A DNA stretch of 64,000 nt, taken from Nereocystis luetkeana. Taxonomy: Eukaryota > Sar > Phaeophyceae > Laminariales > Laminariaceae. Below the pieces are notes generated by a model that saw nothing but the letters and a program-made list of their open reading frames with translations, made no database searches and was not told the origin of the DNA. The first letter of the stretch is position 1. Each line of letters opens with the position of its first letter. The position numbers and the translations under genes were made by a program. Of this stretch, positions 53,850-63,674 are shown piece by piece. Location of the stretch: positions 1,922,001-1,986,000 of the forward strand of contig JARUPZ010000036.1 in NCBI GenBank assembly GCA_031213475.1. Direction: 5' to 3'.

Positions 53850-54019
53850 CTGGCTCCACGACGTTTTGGTCGCAGCAGCAACGAGGCAGAGGGGCGGGGG
53901 AGGGGGGACGGGAGCGGTAGTTGTTATTATCTGGTACGAGAGAAAATGCGAATTTCTAATTTGCGCGGCGTAAAAAAACACGCGCATTCTGCCGGAAATA
54001 TCATCCCCGATTCCAACAA

Positions 54020-54062
54020 TGGGGGGGGAGGGATTCGTTGGGGGGGGGGGGGGGGGGGGGCA
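54020..54062. repeat. Poly-G tract and flanking duplication
   Basis: G runs separate two related sequences, GAGAAAATGCGAATTTCTAA and GAGAGAATGCGAGTTTCCAG (about 140 bp apart). GCGAGTTTCTAATTTGCACG near 14.12 kb is related. Confidence 0.7.
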
Positions 54063-54980
54063 ATGGTTGTTGCGAGAGAATGCGAGTTTCCAGTTTTACA
54101 CGGCGTATATACATAACTACCCTCTGCGAATAAATTCCCGTTCGGACTCTGGTTTCAACATTGAACGCACGTTATCTTGCCGGCTGGCGCGGTAACAATG
54201 TCATAAGCACCTCTATAAATTTAAACGGAGTGCACGAAAAAACGCTCACACACACTGTGTGCGACCATACTCCCTGTTTAGGAACGGGGCACTGTATTTC
54301 CGGCAACAACACTACCGTAGTAACATTTCTTTGTCGCTTGTAACTCGTCTATAGTTTACGATCAATGAGGCCTCACTGCTGCGGCACGAGGCCACGCCTC
54401 TCTGCTGTGCCTCCTGCAGGCTCTGTCCCGGTCCGGGGATACTCTTCACGTGTCCCCCAGATTTGGACCCAAAAATTACTCGTACGTTTCATATAAAGAG
54501 CAATCAATTTCTTATCCCCAGAACGCTAGGCCTCGCTGTGAGTCGGCAGCATACTATTAATACACTAGTAGCTACGACTCTGGACGGAAATACAAGAACC
54601 GTTAGGACACTAATATAAAGACAAACCGGTCTTAATATTTACGTGGTGATGGGTTAAAGGTGCCGTTAGCCAACTAACTGACTTTAGTCGGCAAGTTGCT
54701 TTAGCGAAGCCAGCTAATGGCCAGCCGATTTGCCGATTCAAGTCAGTACGAAGCCAGCCAAACCAGCCCCCCCCGCCCCCGCCCCCACCTCCCACCGCCG
54801 GCCAACGCCCCCCCCGGCCAACGGAGCCCCGCTCCCCCCTAAAAACAATCGCGATCTCGGTTTCAGCAATCCTTCTTACAAGTATGGAAACCCCTAATAG
54901 GTCGGAGGATAGTCGGCACCTTTAGACAAACGATGAAACCTTTCGTCCGACTACAATAATAATTACTTGGCGATTTCCCC
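54063..54980. other. Non-coding stretch
   Basis: No exon, RNA gene or known repeat recognised. A C-rich run lies near 54,770-54,840. Confidence 0.5.
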
Positions 54981-54983
54981 CCT

Positions 54984-55026
54984 ACTATAGAGGACCGCAG
55001 TCCCGTTTAGGGGACAAACCGCTCAC
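54984..55026. mobile_element. Family B MITE, left-end fragment
   Basis: TATAGAGGACCGCAGTCCCG, TTTAGGGGACAAACCGCTCA only. Confidence 0.6.
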
Positions 55027-55239
55027 ATGTGCCGAGTCGCAGCTCTGCGCATTTCACAATCCTTCCCACGAGTATGGAAAACCCAATGAGTCGGATAGGC
55101 CGCACCTCCGTGGAAAAATGACCAACCCTGGCATTCATATTAGTCCGACAAATACCTATATACTTCATAATGACGTGGAGAGTCTCAAGTCGTGCCGACT
55201 CACGACATCTCAACGCAATACTCTCCCAGAGGCTCTCAC

Positions 55240-55357
55240 TTTTTCTCAGCAACATTGGACGCCACGAGGTGGGAGGACAAGGAAGAGGTGCACCGCCAGA
55301 TGATGTGTCCGCCGTGCTCCAGAGTCCAGTCCCTATGCTTATTCCGTAAGCGCGGTA
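55240..55357 (-). CDS. Methyltransf_16-like methyltransferase, upstream exon
   Basis: Donor AAAAA|GTGAGA, phase 2, which joins the motif I exon to give SNVAEKK followed by RVLELGAG. Reads RDWTLEHGGHIIWRCTSSLS then SHLVASNVAEK, corresponding to the G..vW..a..L..yL helix ahead of motif I. The acceptor is either TCGCAG| at 55,358 or AATAAG| at 55,332. No exon further upstream was identified, so the N-terminus is missing. Confidence 0.65.
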
Positions 55358-55471
55358 CTGCGAGGGTACAAGGGCATCAAAAAAAAAAAGAACAGCATGA
55401 TATTTAATAGCAGACGGTGAAAGTTTTGACCCAAGCGCGACCGTACCGAAGTCGGCGCGGGGAGGGGAAGA

Positions 55472-56490
55472 CGGGGGGGGGGGGGGGGGGGGGGGGGGGG
55501 TACGCATTTGTTGCTTGCCTCAGTCATTTAACCATTGACCACGCATCCCTTTCGAGACAGAGCATCGTTCCTACTCCTATTACGGGGGGCCATAGTTAAT
55601 AGGACCTATGGTATACATAAAAACCGATGTGTTTAAACATTTTCAATAACCATATTTGGTCCTATTACCTATGGTCCCCCGTAATAATAGAGACAGACAC
55701 CTCCAACAATTGGGCGTTCATTACGTTGTTTCCATAGATTACATAGAAACTTTTTGCTAATCTTATCCCCTTTCTGTTTGGCCGCCTGTGGCCACCATCT
55801 ATTGCCTAGGATAGCGATCGTTTTCTCGCTGCTATCTACTGTAGTGTATCAAACTCCTCCATGCCGCATTCGTATATTTCCCTCATCTCCTCTTCGAACA
55901 CATCCCGTTCCTCCTTGTATATTTCACATTCTCCTACTACGTTATGTTAGTTCTACTCCCTATTGCTTTGCCACACGGGCACATCTGTGCCTCTATTTCC
56001 TCCTTCTCCCGGCTGCTGGCATACATCTTCTTTCTGCCAGGTCCAGACCACCTACACGAAAGCGCAGTTGCAGCGTTTTCGCGAAGTCCATGGGGCCGTG
56101 CAAATACGTTTTCACTCCTATTCCTTCCCTCAATCCCCCGTATATCTCCAAGTGTTTTCCCGATTCCACCTTGTTTCTTAGCGCTAGCCTTTCCCTACTT
56201 TCTATAATTTCTTCTACTTCTGCCTTGTGCCTCCCAATCTTCCCGGCGGGCATCACCTCTTCTTGGTTTCCCCCTACTGGTATATCCTTCCAAACTTTCT
56301 CAACTACGCTATCCCACCTTATTCCAGCTCGCCCTTTCGTTACTTTCTCCCATGGAGCTCCATCAACTATGGCTGGCAACCTCTTTATTGGGATGTTCCT
56401 TATTTCATATTGCCATTTCAGCTCTCTCTCGGACCTCCATTTGTCTCAAGTGGGAGTGTTCCCAGTTCTGCTCTCAACACTGTATTAATA
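55472..56490 (-). pseudogene. LINE C-terminus (zinc knuckle), interrupted by a MITE
   Basis: Minus-sense fragments, in order: WDSVVEKVWKDIPVGGNQEE, RERLALRNKVESGKHLEIYG, EEIEAQMCPCGKAIGSRTN (broken by a small indel and stop), VGECEIYKEERDVFEEEM, a short degenerate stretch, then the conserved terminus before GTAC and C30. The CPCGKAIG..H/GEC motif is the zinc knuckle seen after LINE reverse transcriptases. A family A MITE sits at 55,580-55,684. Confidence 0.7.
55580..55684. mobile_element. Family A MITE inside a LINE remnant, TA duplication demonstrated
   Basis: Target CTCC-TA-ATAGAGAC: here it reads CTCCTA, then TTACGGGGGGCC..CCCCGTAA, then TAATAGAGAC. The LINE copy at 7,125-7,140 shows the uninterrupted CTCCTAATAGAGAC. 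Confidence 0.95.
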
Positions 56491-56574
56491 GTCGAACTTG
56501 AGCATTCTTCGGATTTTTTTAGCTGCTGTCGTCTGACGAGTTTCGCGTTCCCTTCCCACGCTTCTATTGAAGAG

Positions 56575-57080
56575 GGGGGGGGGAAGGGGGGGGTACTCGA
56601 TAGGAGATATGTACTCGATCTCATGCATGGCCGTAGTCGTATGACCATAGACCCTCGCATCCCTACAATGCCGGGACGGAGCATATCTGGGTTTTCACCG
56701 ACCAGGCAGACATTGCTTGAACCAAGCGCGAAGCGCCGTGAGGTGTCTGGCGAGTCGCGCGAAGGGTGAACTGCATTCTACTAAGAGTCCATGTGAGGCG
56801 GACTTGGATATACGGACGACACCTTCAGTGAGTTGATTTAAGTTCCGGTGCAGGCGTTTCCAAGAGACAGCAACTGGAGTACTATGTAACTGCCTCTTGG
56901 GTGCCTTACCATAAACACTACCTGGCACGACCCTTCCCACTTGGGCGGAGTAAAGGTTGTCCACCTCGCAGACATGATCTAACTCGACAACCAGCTGTGA
57001 CCGACCGCCAAACAAAACAAAGAAGAAGAAAAAAAAGCGGTACCCTGGTTGTCTAGCTCAAGTAGTGAGCGGCATGTTTT
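56575..57080 (-). mobile_element. Family C retroposon, long form
   Basis: Same ends as the 26.4 and 27.0 kb copies. GTACTCGATAGGAGATATGT at the tail side, CACTTGAGCTAGACAACC-type inverse at the 5' side. Minus-sense frame GGRSQLVVELDHVCEVDNLY is open. Confidence 0.9.
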
Positions 57081-57614
57081 ACAGCAGTGTGTGTGTGTTC
57101 TTCACATTAAACCGTTCTTTCTACCCGTCGACATCCAGCACAACCAGTGTCCGTGCCGATTCTTCAATCCTAGAAGAGATGCAAGTTCTGTGGTCACAAA
57201 GCTACGCCAGAGAGATACTACGTTGCCACGTGTGCAGTACGCACTGCAGTGGGCAACGCAAAGCCATGTCATCGTACTAGATACGACAGGCACGACATAC
57301 GCAATCTATGAAATAGTGAAACGAAAAGAAACAATCAAAGAGACTCAAACAAAAACAAGGTAGACAAATCGAAAGAGAAGAAAAAATGAAAGCAAAATCT
57401 AGGAGAAACAATCTGTCGTGCCCCCCCCCGGCAGGCGAGGTGGCCAACACCTGAAAAAGAACGAGCTGGAAAAAAGAAAGAATAAATAAATAAATAAATA
57501 AGAAAAAACACCACTGCTTGTAAACAGAGTAAGACAAAGAACCAACGAAAAAAGTAACTAGGAAAAATAACAAAGGGGAAATAACAGGCAGACCAAAGCC
57601 CAAAGCACCTTCCA

Positions 57615-58020
57615 GGTGGCGGCAGCAGTTTGTGGTACGAGTAGTATAGCCAGGTTCTCCCTGCTAATCCGCCTGGTACCTTGCTACCCAGACTGCCGTC
57701 TCCGCCCTGCGTTCGTCAACTATGCCCAGCCCCTTGGCGTGAGACAATACGAAACGAGCAGAGCAGGTTCGTCATCCAACCACGCCACACGGCTCCTTCA
57801 GTACGGCTTATCAATCAGAAAAGGAAGAGAAAAACATAAAATGAAAATCACGGAGAGTCAGCGCAAGAAAGAAAAAAAACAAAACAAAAAGAGAAGACAA
57901 GGGAAGACCACGTTCGAACCAGCTGCACCAGTTGGTAGCACTAGTAGTATGGTCATGTTCTACTTCCTAGTCGACTTGGTGCCTTGCTACCCTGTCTGCC
58001 ATCTCCTTCCTACTTTCGTC
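57615..58020. repeat. Direct duplication in LINE 3' flank
   Basis: GTACGAGTAGTATAGCCAGG..GCCTGGTACCTTGCTACCCA (57,634-57,710) recurs as GCACTAGTAGTATGGTCATG..TTGGTGCCTTGCTACCCTGT (57,938-58,015). Confidence 0.7.
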
Positions 58021-59540
58021 TACCGCCGTTTCCCTTCTACCCCTCCTGTTCCCCCCCCTCTCCGCATTCCCTTGGTCGGGTTTTCTGCCACTTCTCCTGT
58101 TGCCCCCTCCCCCCCCGTTCCCTTGGGCACCATCCACGGCGGATGCGCGGCGCTGCCTACTCATCTCAGCCTCAGCCTCGTGCCACCTCATCATGAACCG
58201 TTCGGCTGCTTCAAGGATCCCCCGGTACCACTTCCCCGCCTTTTTGGCTGCAGTGGACCACAACGCGGTCTCAACTCCAAACACCAAGGGGGCAACTTCC
58301 GTTGACCCCTCGGTGGCTCGGAACTCCCTAAGGTCTTCGACCATGTATCTATGCCAAGTCTTGAACTGTCCGCCTGGTCTCGGGTTCTCCCCACCAGTTA
58401 TCGTCCCGAACATTACCCGTCTGGGTAATCGCTCCTTGCTTTGCCGTGCCACGCCCCCCGCAAAGAAGAGCCGCCGTTTACGAATGGTCGTTTCGATGCT
58501 CTCGCAACGTGTCATCTTGAGGGCCTTCGCGTACGAGAGGGTGGCATGGTCTGTACGAAGTCGGCGCTGGAAGCCAATGACTCGCAACAGGACTTGGGTG
58601 GTGAGCCGTTCGAAGCTTGGCAAAGTGTTCCGCTCTGAGGGTCCACGTCACACACCCGTACAGCAGGGTCTCAATCACCTCGGCCTTCAGCATTCGGACT
58701 TCAAGGCTAAGGGGGGCGGTCGTCCTATCATACAACTCCGGGCCGAACCGTTTGAGGCATGCTCGCATGAGGCGGATCCGTCGGTCGATTTCGAGCGAGA
58801 GCGCAGTGTTTTCGTGGATAACGCCGCCTAGGTATAGTAACTGGGTCGTCTGCTTATACCTCTGACCTGCCGCTTCGATGACGAGCGGTGGTGCGAGGGT
58901 TGTCCGGTCTGGTGTTTGTAGGACCATTGTCTCAGTCTTCTTTTCCGACACCGTGAGGCCTGCTGCTTCGAAGACAGTCACGATGACTGTCATCATTTTT
59001 GCGAGCCCTTCAGCCGACTTCGAGACAATTCCTGCGTCATCGGCATAAAACATGCCCCATGCAGACCTTCGCACGGACGCCAATGGCTCCTCCTTCCCTG
59101 TTCGAACTACTCCAGCTTCACTGAGTTGGACCAAATCCCTTACAATGGCTTCGTCTTGGCTGAAGCGTACTATTACGGGGGACCATAGTTAATAGGACCA
59201 AATATTGTTAGTAAAAATGGGTAAATATATAGGTTTTTATGTATCCCATAGGTCCTATTAACTATGGTCCCCCGTAATAGTACGACGTGTAACGCAGCAG
59301 CGAAGAACACGTTGAACAGTAACGGTGATAGTACACAGCCTTGCCGCAGCCCCTGCGTGACATCAAACCATTCCGAGAGCTCGCCGTCATCAGTACGCAC
59401 GCGAGCCCGCATGCCATAGTGGAAATTACGGATAATTCTCAGCATCTTGGTTGGTACGCCAAAGCGTGTGAGTTCCTTCCATAACAGCTCTCGGTCGACA
59501 GGGTCGTACGCTTTCTGCAGATCGATGAAGCACACGTCAT
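57967..59540 (-). pseudogene. LINE reverse transcriptase, interrupted by a MITE and a frameshift
   Basis: Minus-sense RT blocks in order: [40 protein letters not shown], then after the MITE VRTGKEEPLASVRRSAWGM, FYADDAG (catalytic YADD), EAAGLTVSEKKTETM and LYLGGVI, the palm and thumb order of non-LTR RTs. A frameshift near 58,600 precedes VLLRVIGFQRRLRTDH and a basic Gly/Arg-rich end stopping at 57,967. The start is cut off at 59,540 against a half MITE. Confidence 0.85.
59173..59277. mobile_element. Family A MITE inside the RT, TA duplication
   Basis: Flanked by TA on both sides. Removing it with one TA joins LHVV to VRFSQDEAI in one frame, so the insertion postdates most of the decay of this LINE copy. 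Confidence 0.95.
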
Positions 59541-59572
59541 AGGTCCTGTTTACTATTGCCCCCCGTAAATAG
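59537..59572. mobile_element. Family A MITE, right-half remnant
   Basis: CATAGGTCCTGTTTACTATT, GCCCCCCGTAA, joined directly to the truncated RT. Confidence 0.8.
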
Positions 59573-59749
59573 GAATCATAGCGTAAACATAGGGCTACTT
59601 TCTTCTACCAGGTACTTTCTATTATCCTACGGCGGATTGGTAAAAAACAAAGCTTAACGCTCACCATGCTTCCACGTTTACAATACATACGTGTCGTGTG
59701 TATGGAACACGTAGCTTTTCGTTGCAACCACAGCAGAAGGAACCGACTG

Positions 59750-59785
59750 CTGCTGCCGCTGCTGCTGCTGCTGCTGCTACCACTG
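59750..59785. repeat. (CTG)n microsatellite
   Basis: About nine CTG/TGC units. Confidence 0.9.
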
Positions 59786-59976
59786 ACGCGTGAGCATGTT
59801 GACCCACCCGACCTCACCTTCGAGGGGGGGCAGGTGCGGCGTAGGGGCATACCCGATTTTTTTGCCCCATCCTGGGATTCTGATTACTGGGCCCCTGTAG
59901 TACAATGGTTGCACGCCAAGCGTAGAGCACGAGATGCATCGGCGTACCGTATACGTTTACGAGCCTTTTCGGAGAT

Positions 59977-60083
59977 TATAACCCTTTTAGAACTGCTGAG
60001 ACTGCAGTCCCGTATGGGGGAGAAACTACTTAGAATTAGATTCGTTCGTCCCCAAAACGGGACAGCAGTTCTAAACGGGTGAA
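59977..60083. mobile_element. Family B MITE (TTAA type)
   Basis: TATAACCCTTTTAGAACTGC .. CCAAAACGGGACAGCAGTTC, TAAACGGGTGAA. Confidence 0.85.
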
Positions 60084-60349
60084 CAAAAACGGACACACAG
60101 GCCGACATGATTTGAGGCCTCGAGAAGAGCTGTATATCGGAGCCGATTCACCCAATCAGTCAGAGCAAAGTGATAATTGAGCCGGAGAGTTGAGGTGACA
60201 GGTGAAAAAAAAAAGTTCCGCATGAAAGTACGGGTTACTTACTGCCGGGGGAGACGGTTCCAAGCGTGGAAAGTGTTAATATCAACATTGTCGGCACCAA
60301 AACTCAAACATACAACAGAAACATGAACGAGAAACATAATTAACCCTAT

Positions 60350-60437
60350 TAAAACCGCATTCCCATACGTGGGGACTAAAAACTCTAAATATGAGTAGTT
60401 TGTCCCCAAAAGGGGACTGGGGTCCTAAAAGGCTTAA
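60350..60437. mobile_element. Family B MITE with intact TTAA on both sides
   Basis: TTAA at 60,350-60,353 and 60,434-60,437. Arms CCCTATTAAAACCGCATTCC and GGACTGGGGTCCTAAAAGGC. Confidence 0.9.
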
Positions 60438-60749
60438 GTATAACATTTAAAAGTTGACCTTAACATGAACACGAAACGAACATTTGAACAGACAACTTTC
60501 CATCAGCGTTCACAGACGAAACGAACATATACACAGACAACTTTCCATGCGCCTCCACAGACAAGCCAAGGGCGACTCGTCGTAACATGCGCCTGACTGT
60601 AAACCGGGGTATGTAAAGATGTATACACCAGCGTCACGATCGACGAAAACCAGTCGAGTACAGGAACGACAGGGGAAAATACCGACTCCAACTTTTCCAG
60701 TACCAGTAGTCCGCGCAGTGGAACCATAATAAATGATACTACTAAGCTG

Positions 60750-60855
60750 TTACGGGAGACATTAGTAAATAGGACCCAATACTTTTGGTAAAAATAGCGC
60801 AATGTATAGATTTTTGTGTGTACCGTAGGTCCCTATTTAATATGCCCCCCTGTAG
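60750..60855. mobile_element. Family A MITE (TA type), diverged
   Basis: TTACGGGAGACATTAGTAAA to TTTAATATGCCCCCCTGTAG. Confidence 0.8.
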
Positions 60856-61298
60856 TACCACACGAGGAGCAGAAGAGGCGACCTGGCCTGTCCATCACAT
60901 TCATCCGACATACGGTAACCGCCTCAATATGTTGCCGGCGGCATGAAACATCGAAACACTGAATGAACAAAACGTCCACAACATCAACGTCAAAACATCA
61001 CGAATCAAAAACAGCACAACGCCGGAGATGAGGCAAAGCAGCGAGGCATGCTAACGTCGAGTTCTCGCGCTCATGCCTAGACCTCTGTGGATAAAACCAC
61101 CCCTCCCAGCTTCGAACCGGAGCATTCAGTAGGGCCGACGGCGGCGTCGCGGGAAACCACGGGGAGCGGCGGCCCGGACTGGGACAGGGGCTGCGCCCGA
61201 AGCGGACCAGGAAACGGATCCAAACCAAAACGAGGAGAAACATTCGAAAACAAAAAAAAAGATGGGGGGCGGGACGGGGAGGGGGAAAGAAGGCTCAC

Positions 61299-61432
61299 GC
61301 AGGGCGCGTGCCCTGCCTCGACGATACAGGACGTCGAGAGGCCGAGGTCGTGCGCTAACTGCATCAACGACTCTGGCGCGAGCAGCGTCTGGTCGTGGAT
61401 CCCTGCCATCGTCATGCAGGAATTTGATCGCC
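61299..61432 (-). CDS. Orphan exon, unknown protein
   Basis: 134 nt, acceptor CCGGCTTGAAG|, donor TGC|GTGAGC. Reads RSNSCMTMAGIHDQTLLAPE, SLMQLAHDLGLSTSCIVEAG, HAPC. The L..LA..LGL....I..AG pattern resembles the peptidyl-tRNA hydrolase 2 fold, but the adjacent TQI..G..TVL motif is absent, so no function is assigned. No partner exon was found. Its phase does not obviously join the methyltransferase. Confidence 0.4.
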
Positions 61433-61526
61433 CTTCAAGCCGGGCGCGTTCGGAGGACTCCCCTCGATCCTGATTCCGGGCGCCATATGGACAAGTTTCA
61501 CCACATCTTCATTCGCATATTTGGTA

Positions 61527-61634
61527 TTACGGGGGGCCATAGTTATATAGGACCAAATCTTGTTAGTAGAAATGGTTAAATATGGGTAGGTTTTTATGTA
61601 TACCACAGGTCCTATTAACTATGGTCCCCCGCAA
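61527..61634. mobile_element. Family A MITE (TA type)
   Basis: TA then TTACGGGGGGCCATAGTTAT to TAACTATGGTCCCCCGCAA, then TA. Confidence 0.9.
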
Positions 61635-61922
61635 TAGTTCGTACTATTAGTATTAATACAGCAGTAGTATCAACTTTCATATGTATGTACCAGGTATATA
61701 TATATAAACCAGCCCTTTGCCTGCTTCAGAAAGAGCTCTATTTACCACACTCAACTGACGTACGACAGCTCGGCCCCGGAGGCGTTTACCCCAATGCTTT
61801 GGAGAGGGGGGGGGTCGTCGTGGCCGGGGCAATTTCGGCATTTTTTTTGTCAAGAGGGGGCGTTTACGCCGATTTTTTGCCCCCATTTTCGCTGAAAATG
61901 GCGCGCTCCCCGAGGCGTTTAT

Positions 61923-62020
61923 TTCACCCTTTTAGGGACTGCAGTCCGGTTTGGGGGACAAATTACTTATAATTTGACTGGTTTGTCCCCAAAACGGGAC
62001 TGCGGTTATAAAAGGGTTAA
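61923..62020. mobile_element. Family B MITE (TTAA type)
   Basis: TTCACCCTTTTAGGGACTGC .. CCCCAAAACGGGACTGCGGT, TATAAAAGGGTTAA. Confidence 0.85.
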
Positions 62021-62119
62021 CTACGGGAGCGTTCATGACAGTAATAATAGTTTTGATTTTGGTGGTTTTATCAGATACCAGGGTATCAGTTATCAGTCAG
62101 GGTGTGTCTTAACTCCCAC

Positions 62120-62560
62120 CAAAGAGCATGGGAACGAGCGGAACGGAACAAGGTTGTTCGTGGCCATTCGTTCCGTTCCTACCTAAAAAAGCGTGTTTGG
62201 GTCCATGCAGAATCCTGGGCCTCGCCAGCCGAATCGGCACGAACGGTATCTTTTGCACATGCCAGAGCAAATTGGTGTCCACACCCAACATTGGTGGTGT
62301 CTATCTACATCAAATAATCTGCTATTTGTTCCCGTTCGGTCACGCCGTTCGGTCCTCCCAAACAAGAAAAAGGGGTGCAACACTTCTTCCTCTTCCTAGA
62401 TATACTGTTGTTCTCGGGCTGCACTGAATCTATTCGTTTCCCACAACCAATCAACACCAATTCATGCGGCAAATAATATTCCATTCGCTTCGTTCCAACG
62501 CTCTCTGGGGGGGGGGGGTTAAGACACACCCTCAACCGTCTACGAGCGAGTACAAAGCGC
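62120..62560. repeat. GGAACGGAACG-containing inverted repeat
   Basis: TGGGAACGAGCGGAACGGAA and AACGAATGGAATATTATTTG-type inverse, plus AACTCCCACCAAAGAGCATG near the left and CCCCCCCCTTAAGACACACC near the right end, suggest an inverted-repeat element of about 400 bp. The edges are not certain. Confidence 0.3.
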
Positions 62561-62852
62561 GAGCGGTGCCGTTGCATTGCAACTCGGAACAGTGTTTTTT
62601 ATTTTTTACATCTCCCAATCACGCAGTGCAGCGTCGGTGTGTCGGTCCGTATTCGTTACTTCCACCTTGAAAAAGTGCTCTGTCAAGAGGGAAAGACAAG
62701 ATAATACGATACCAGGAACATGGTCGAGAGAGGTCAAATCGAATCGGCTGGACCCGCCTTCACCAAAGCTACTATTTGTAGCTTTCCCGCTAACTGCTGT
62801 GGATAAGAGAAAAGGCTATAATAGTTATGAGAGGTGTTTTCGGCCTGTACTA

Positions 62853-62956
62853 TTACGGGGGACAATAGTTAATAGGACCTACGGCACACACAAAACCTAT
62901 ATATCTGCCTATTTTTGCTAACAATATTTGGCCCTATTTACTATGGTCCCCCGTAA
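62853..62956. mobile_element. Family A MITE (TA type)
   Basis: TA then TTACGGGGGACAATAGTTAA to TTTACTATGGTCCCCCGTAA, then TA. Confidence 0.9.
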
Positions 62957-63204
62957 TATTATTAATGATACAGCTCTCTTCAACGACCCACCGCGGTGAG
63001 CCGGAAGTGGGTGCAAGGGATCAGAATGGAGTGTTGGCTCGTGCAGAGGTTTCCTTTTCGTGTTTCATCTTGATTCTATCGATTATTACCCTACCTATAC
63101 CCAGAGCAATACTGCTGCAAGTGATGAGTATTAATAAAACGTGTGATCAAGGTTGAAGCTCGTGCTGCATGCATGAAATGTGCACGTCTTGAAGCAAACA
63201 CTGG

Positions 63205-63605
63205 CTGTGAACAAAAAAGGGTTTTCAGCCAAAAAAAGGTATATATATTTTTTTCGTCTTCTCTCTCTCCTTCCAACTCGTAACTCAGATCCGGGGTCAC
63301 ATAGCAGGCTCACAAAAAAGGGTTTTCAGCCAAAAAAAGGTATATATATATTTTTCGTCTTCTCTCTCTCCTTCCAACTCGTAACTCAGATCCGGGGTCA
63401 CATAGCAGGCTCTTCTACCCCCTTCCCGCTACGGTACGTGCCTTCCTTTTTATCGCGAGAAGATTTCAGCCTTTTCTTCCCTCGCCGACTCGCATCGAAT
63501 TGTGCCTACCCACGCTGCAAGGCGCTCTCAACAATTGAATCCTTTTTATTTTTATTTTTGCAAATAAAGTCAAATGTCCGACCCACCTGGGGCTCGAACC
63601 CGATG
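63205..63605 (-). mobile_element. tRNA-derived SINE, copy 2, with internal tandem duplication
   Basis: Minus-sense body of the SINE at 18,455-18,745: GACTTTATTTGCAAAAATAA, GGATTCAATTGTTGAGAGCG .. TATGTGACCCCGGATCTGAG. The head is cut inside the B box (GGGCTCGAACCCGATG on plus). A 101-bp tail unit is tandemly duplicated (63,211-63,311 and 63,312-63,413). Confidence 0.8.
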
Positions 63606-63674
63606 TTCCACCATGTTATCTGTACATGTACACTATACAAAAACAGTACCAGGTATATATACAATTCGCTCTAA

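Noticed and set aside
55754-56488. Plus-strand 244-codon hydrophobic frame
   Set aside because: The minus strand carries the LINE zinc-knuckle sequence. The plus frame is its antisense.
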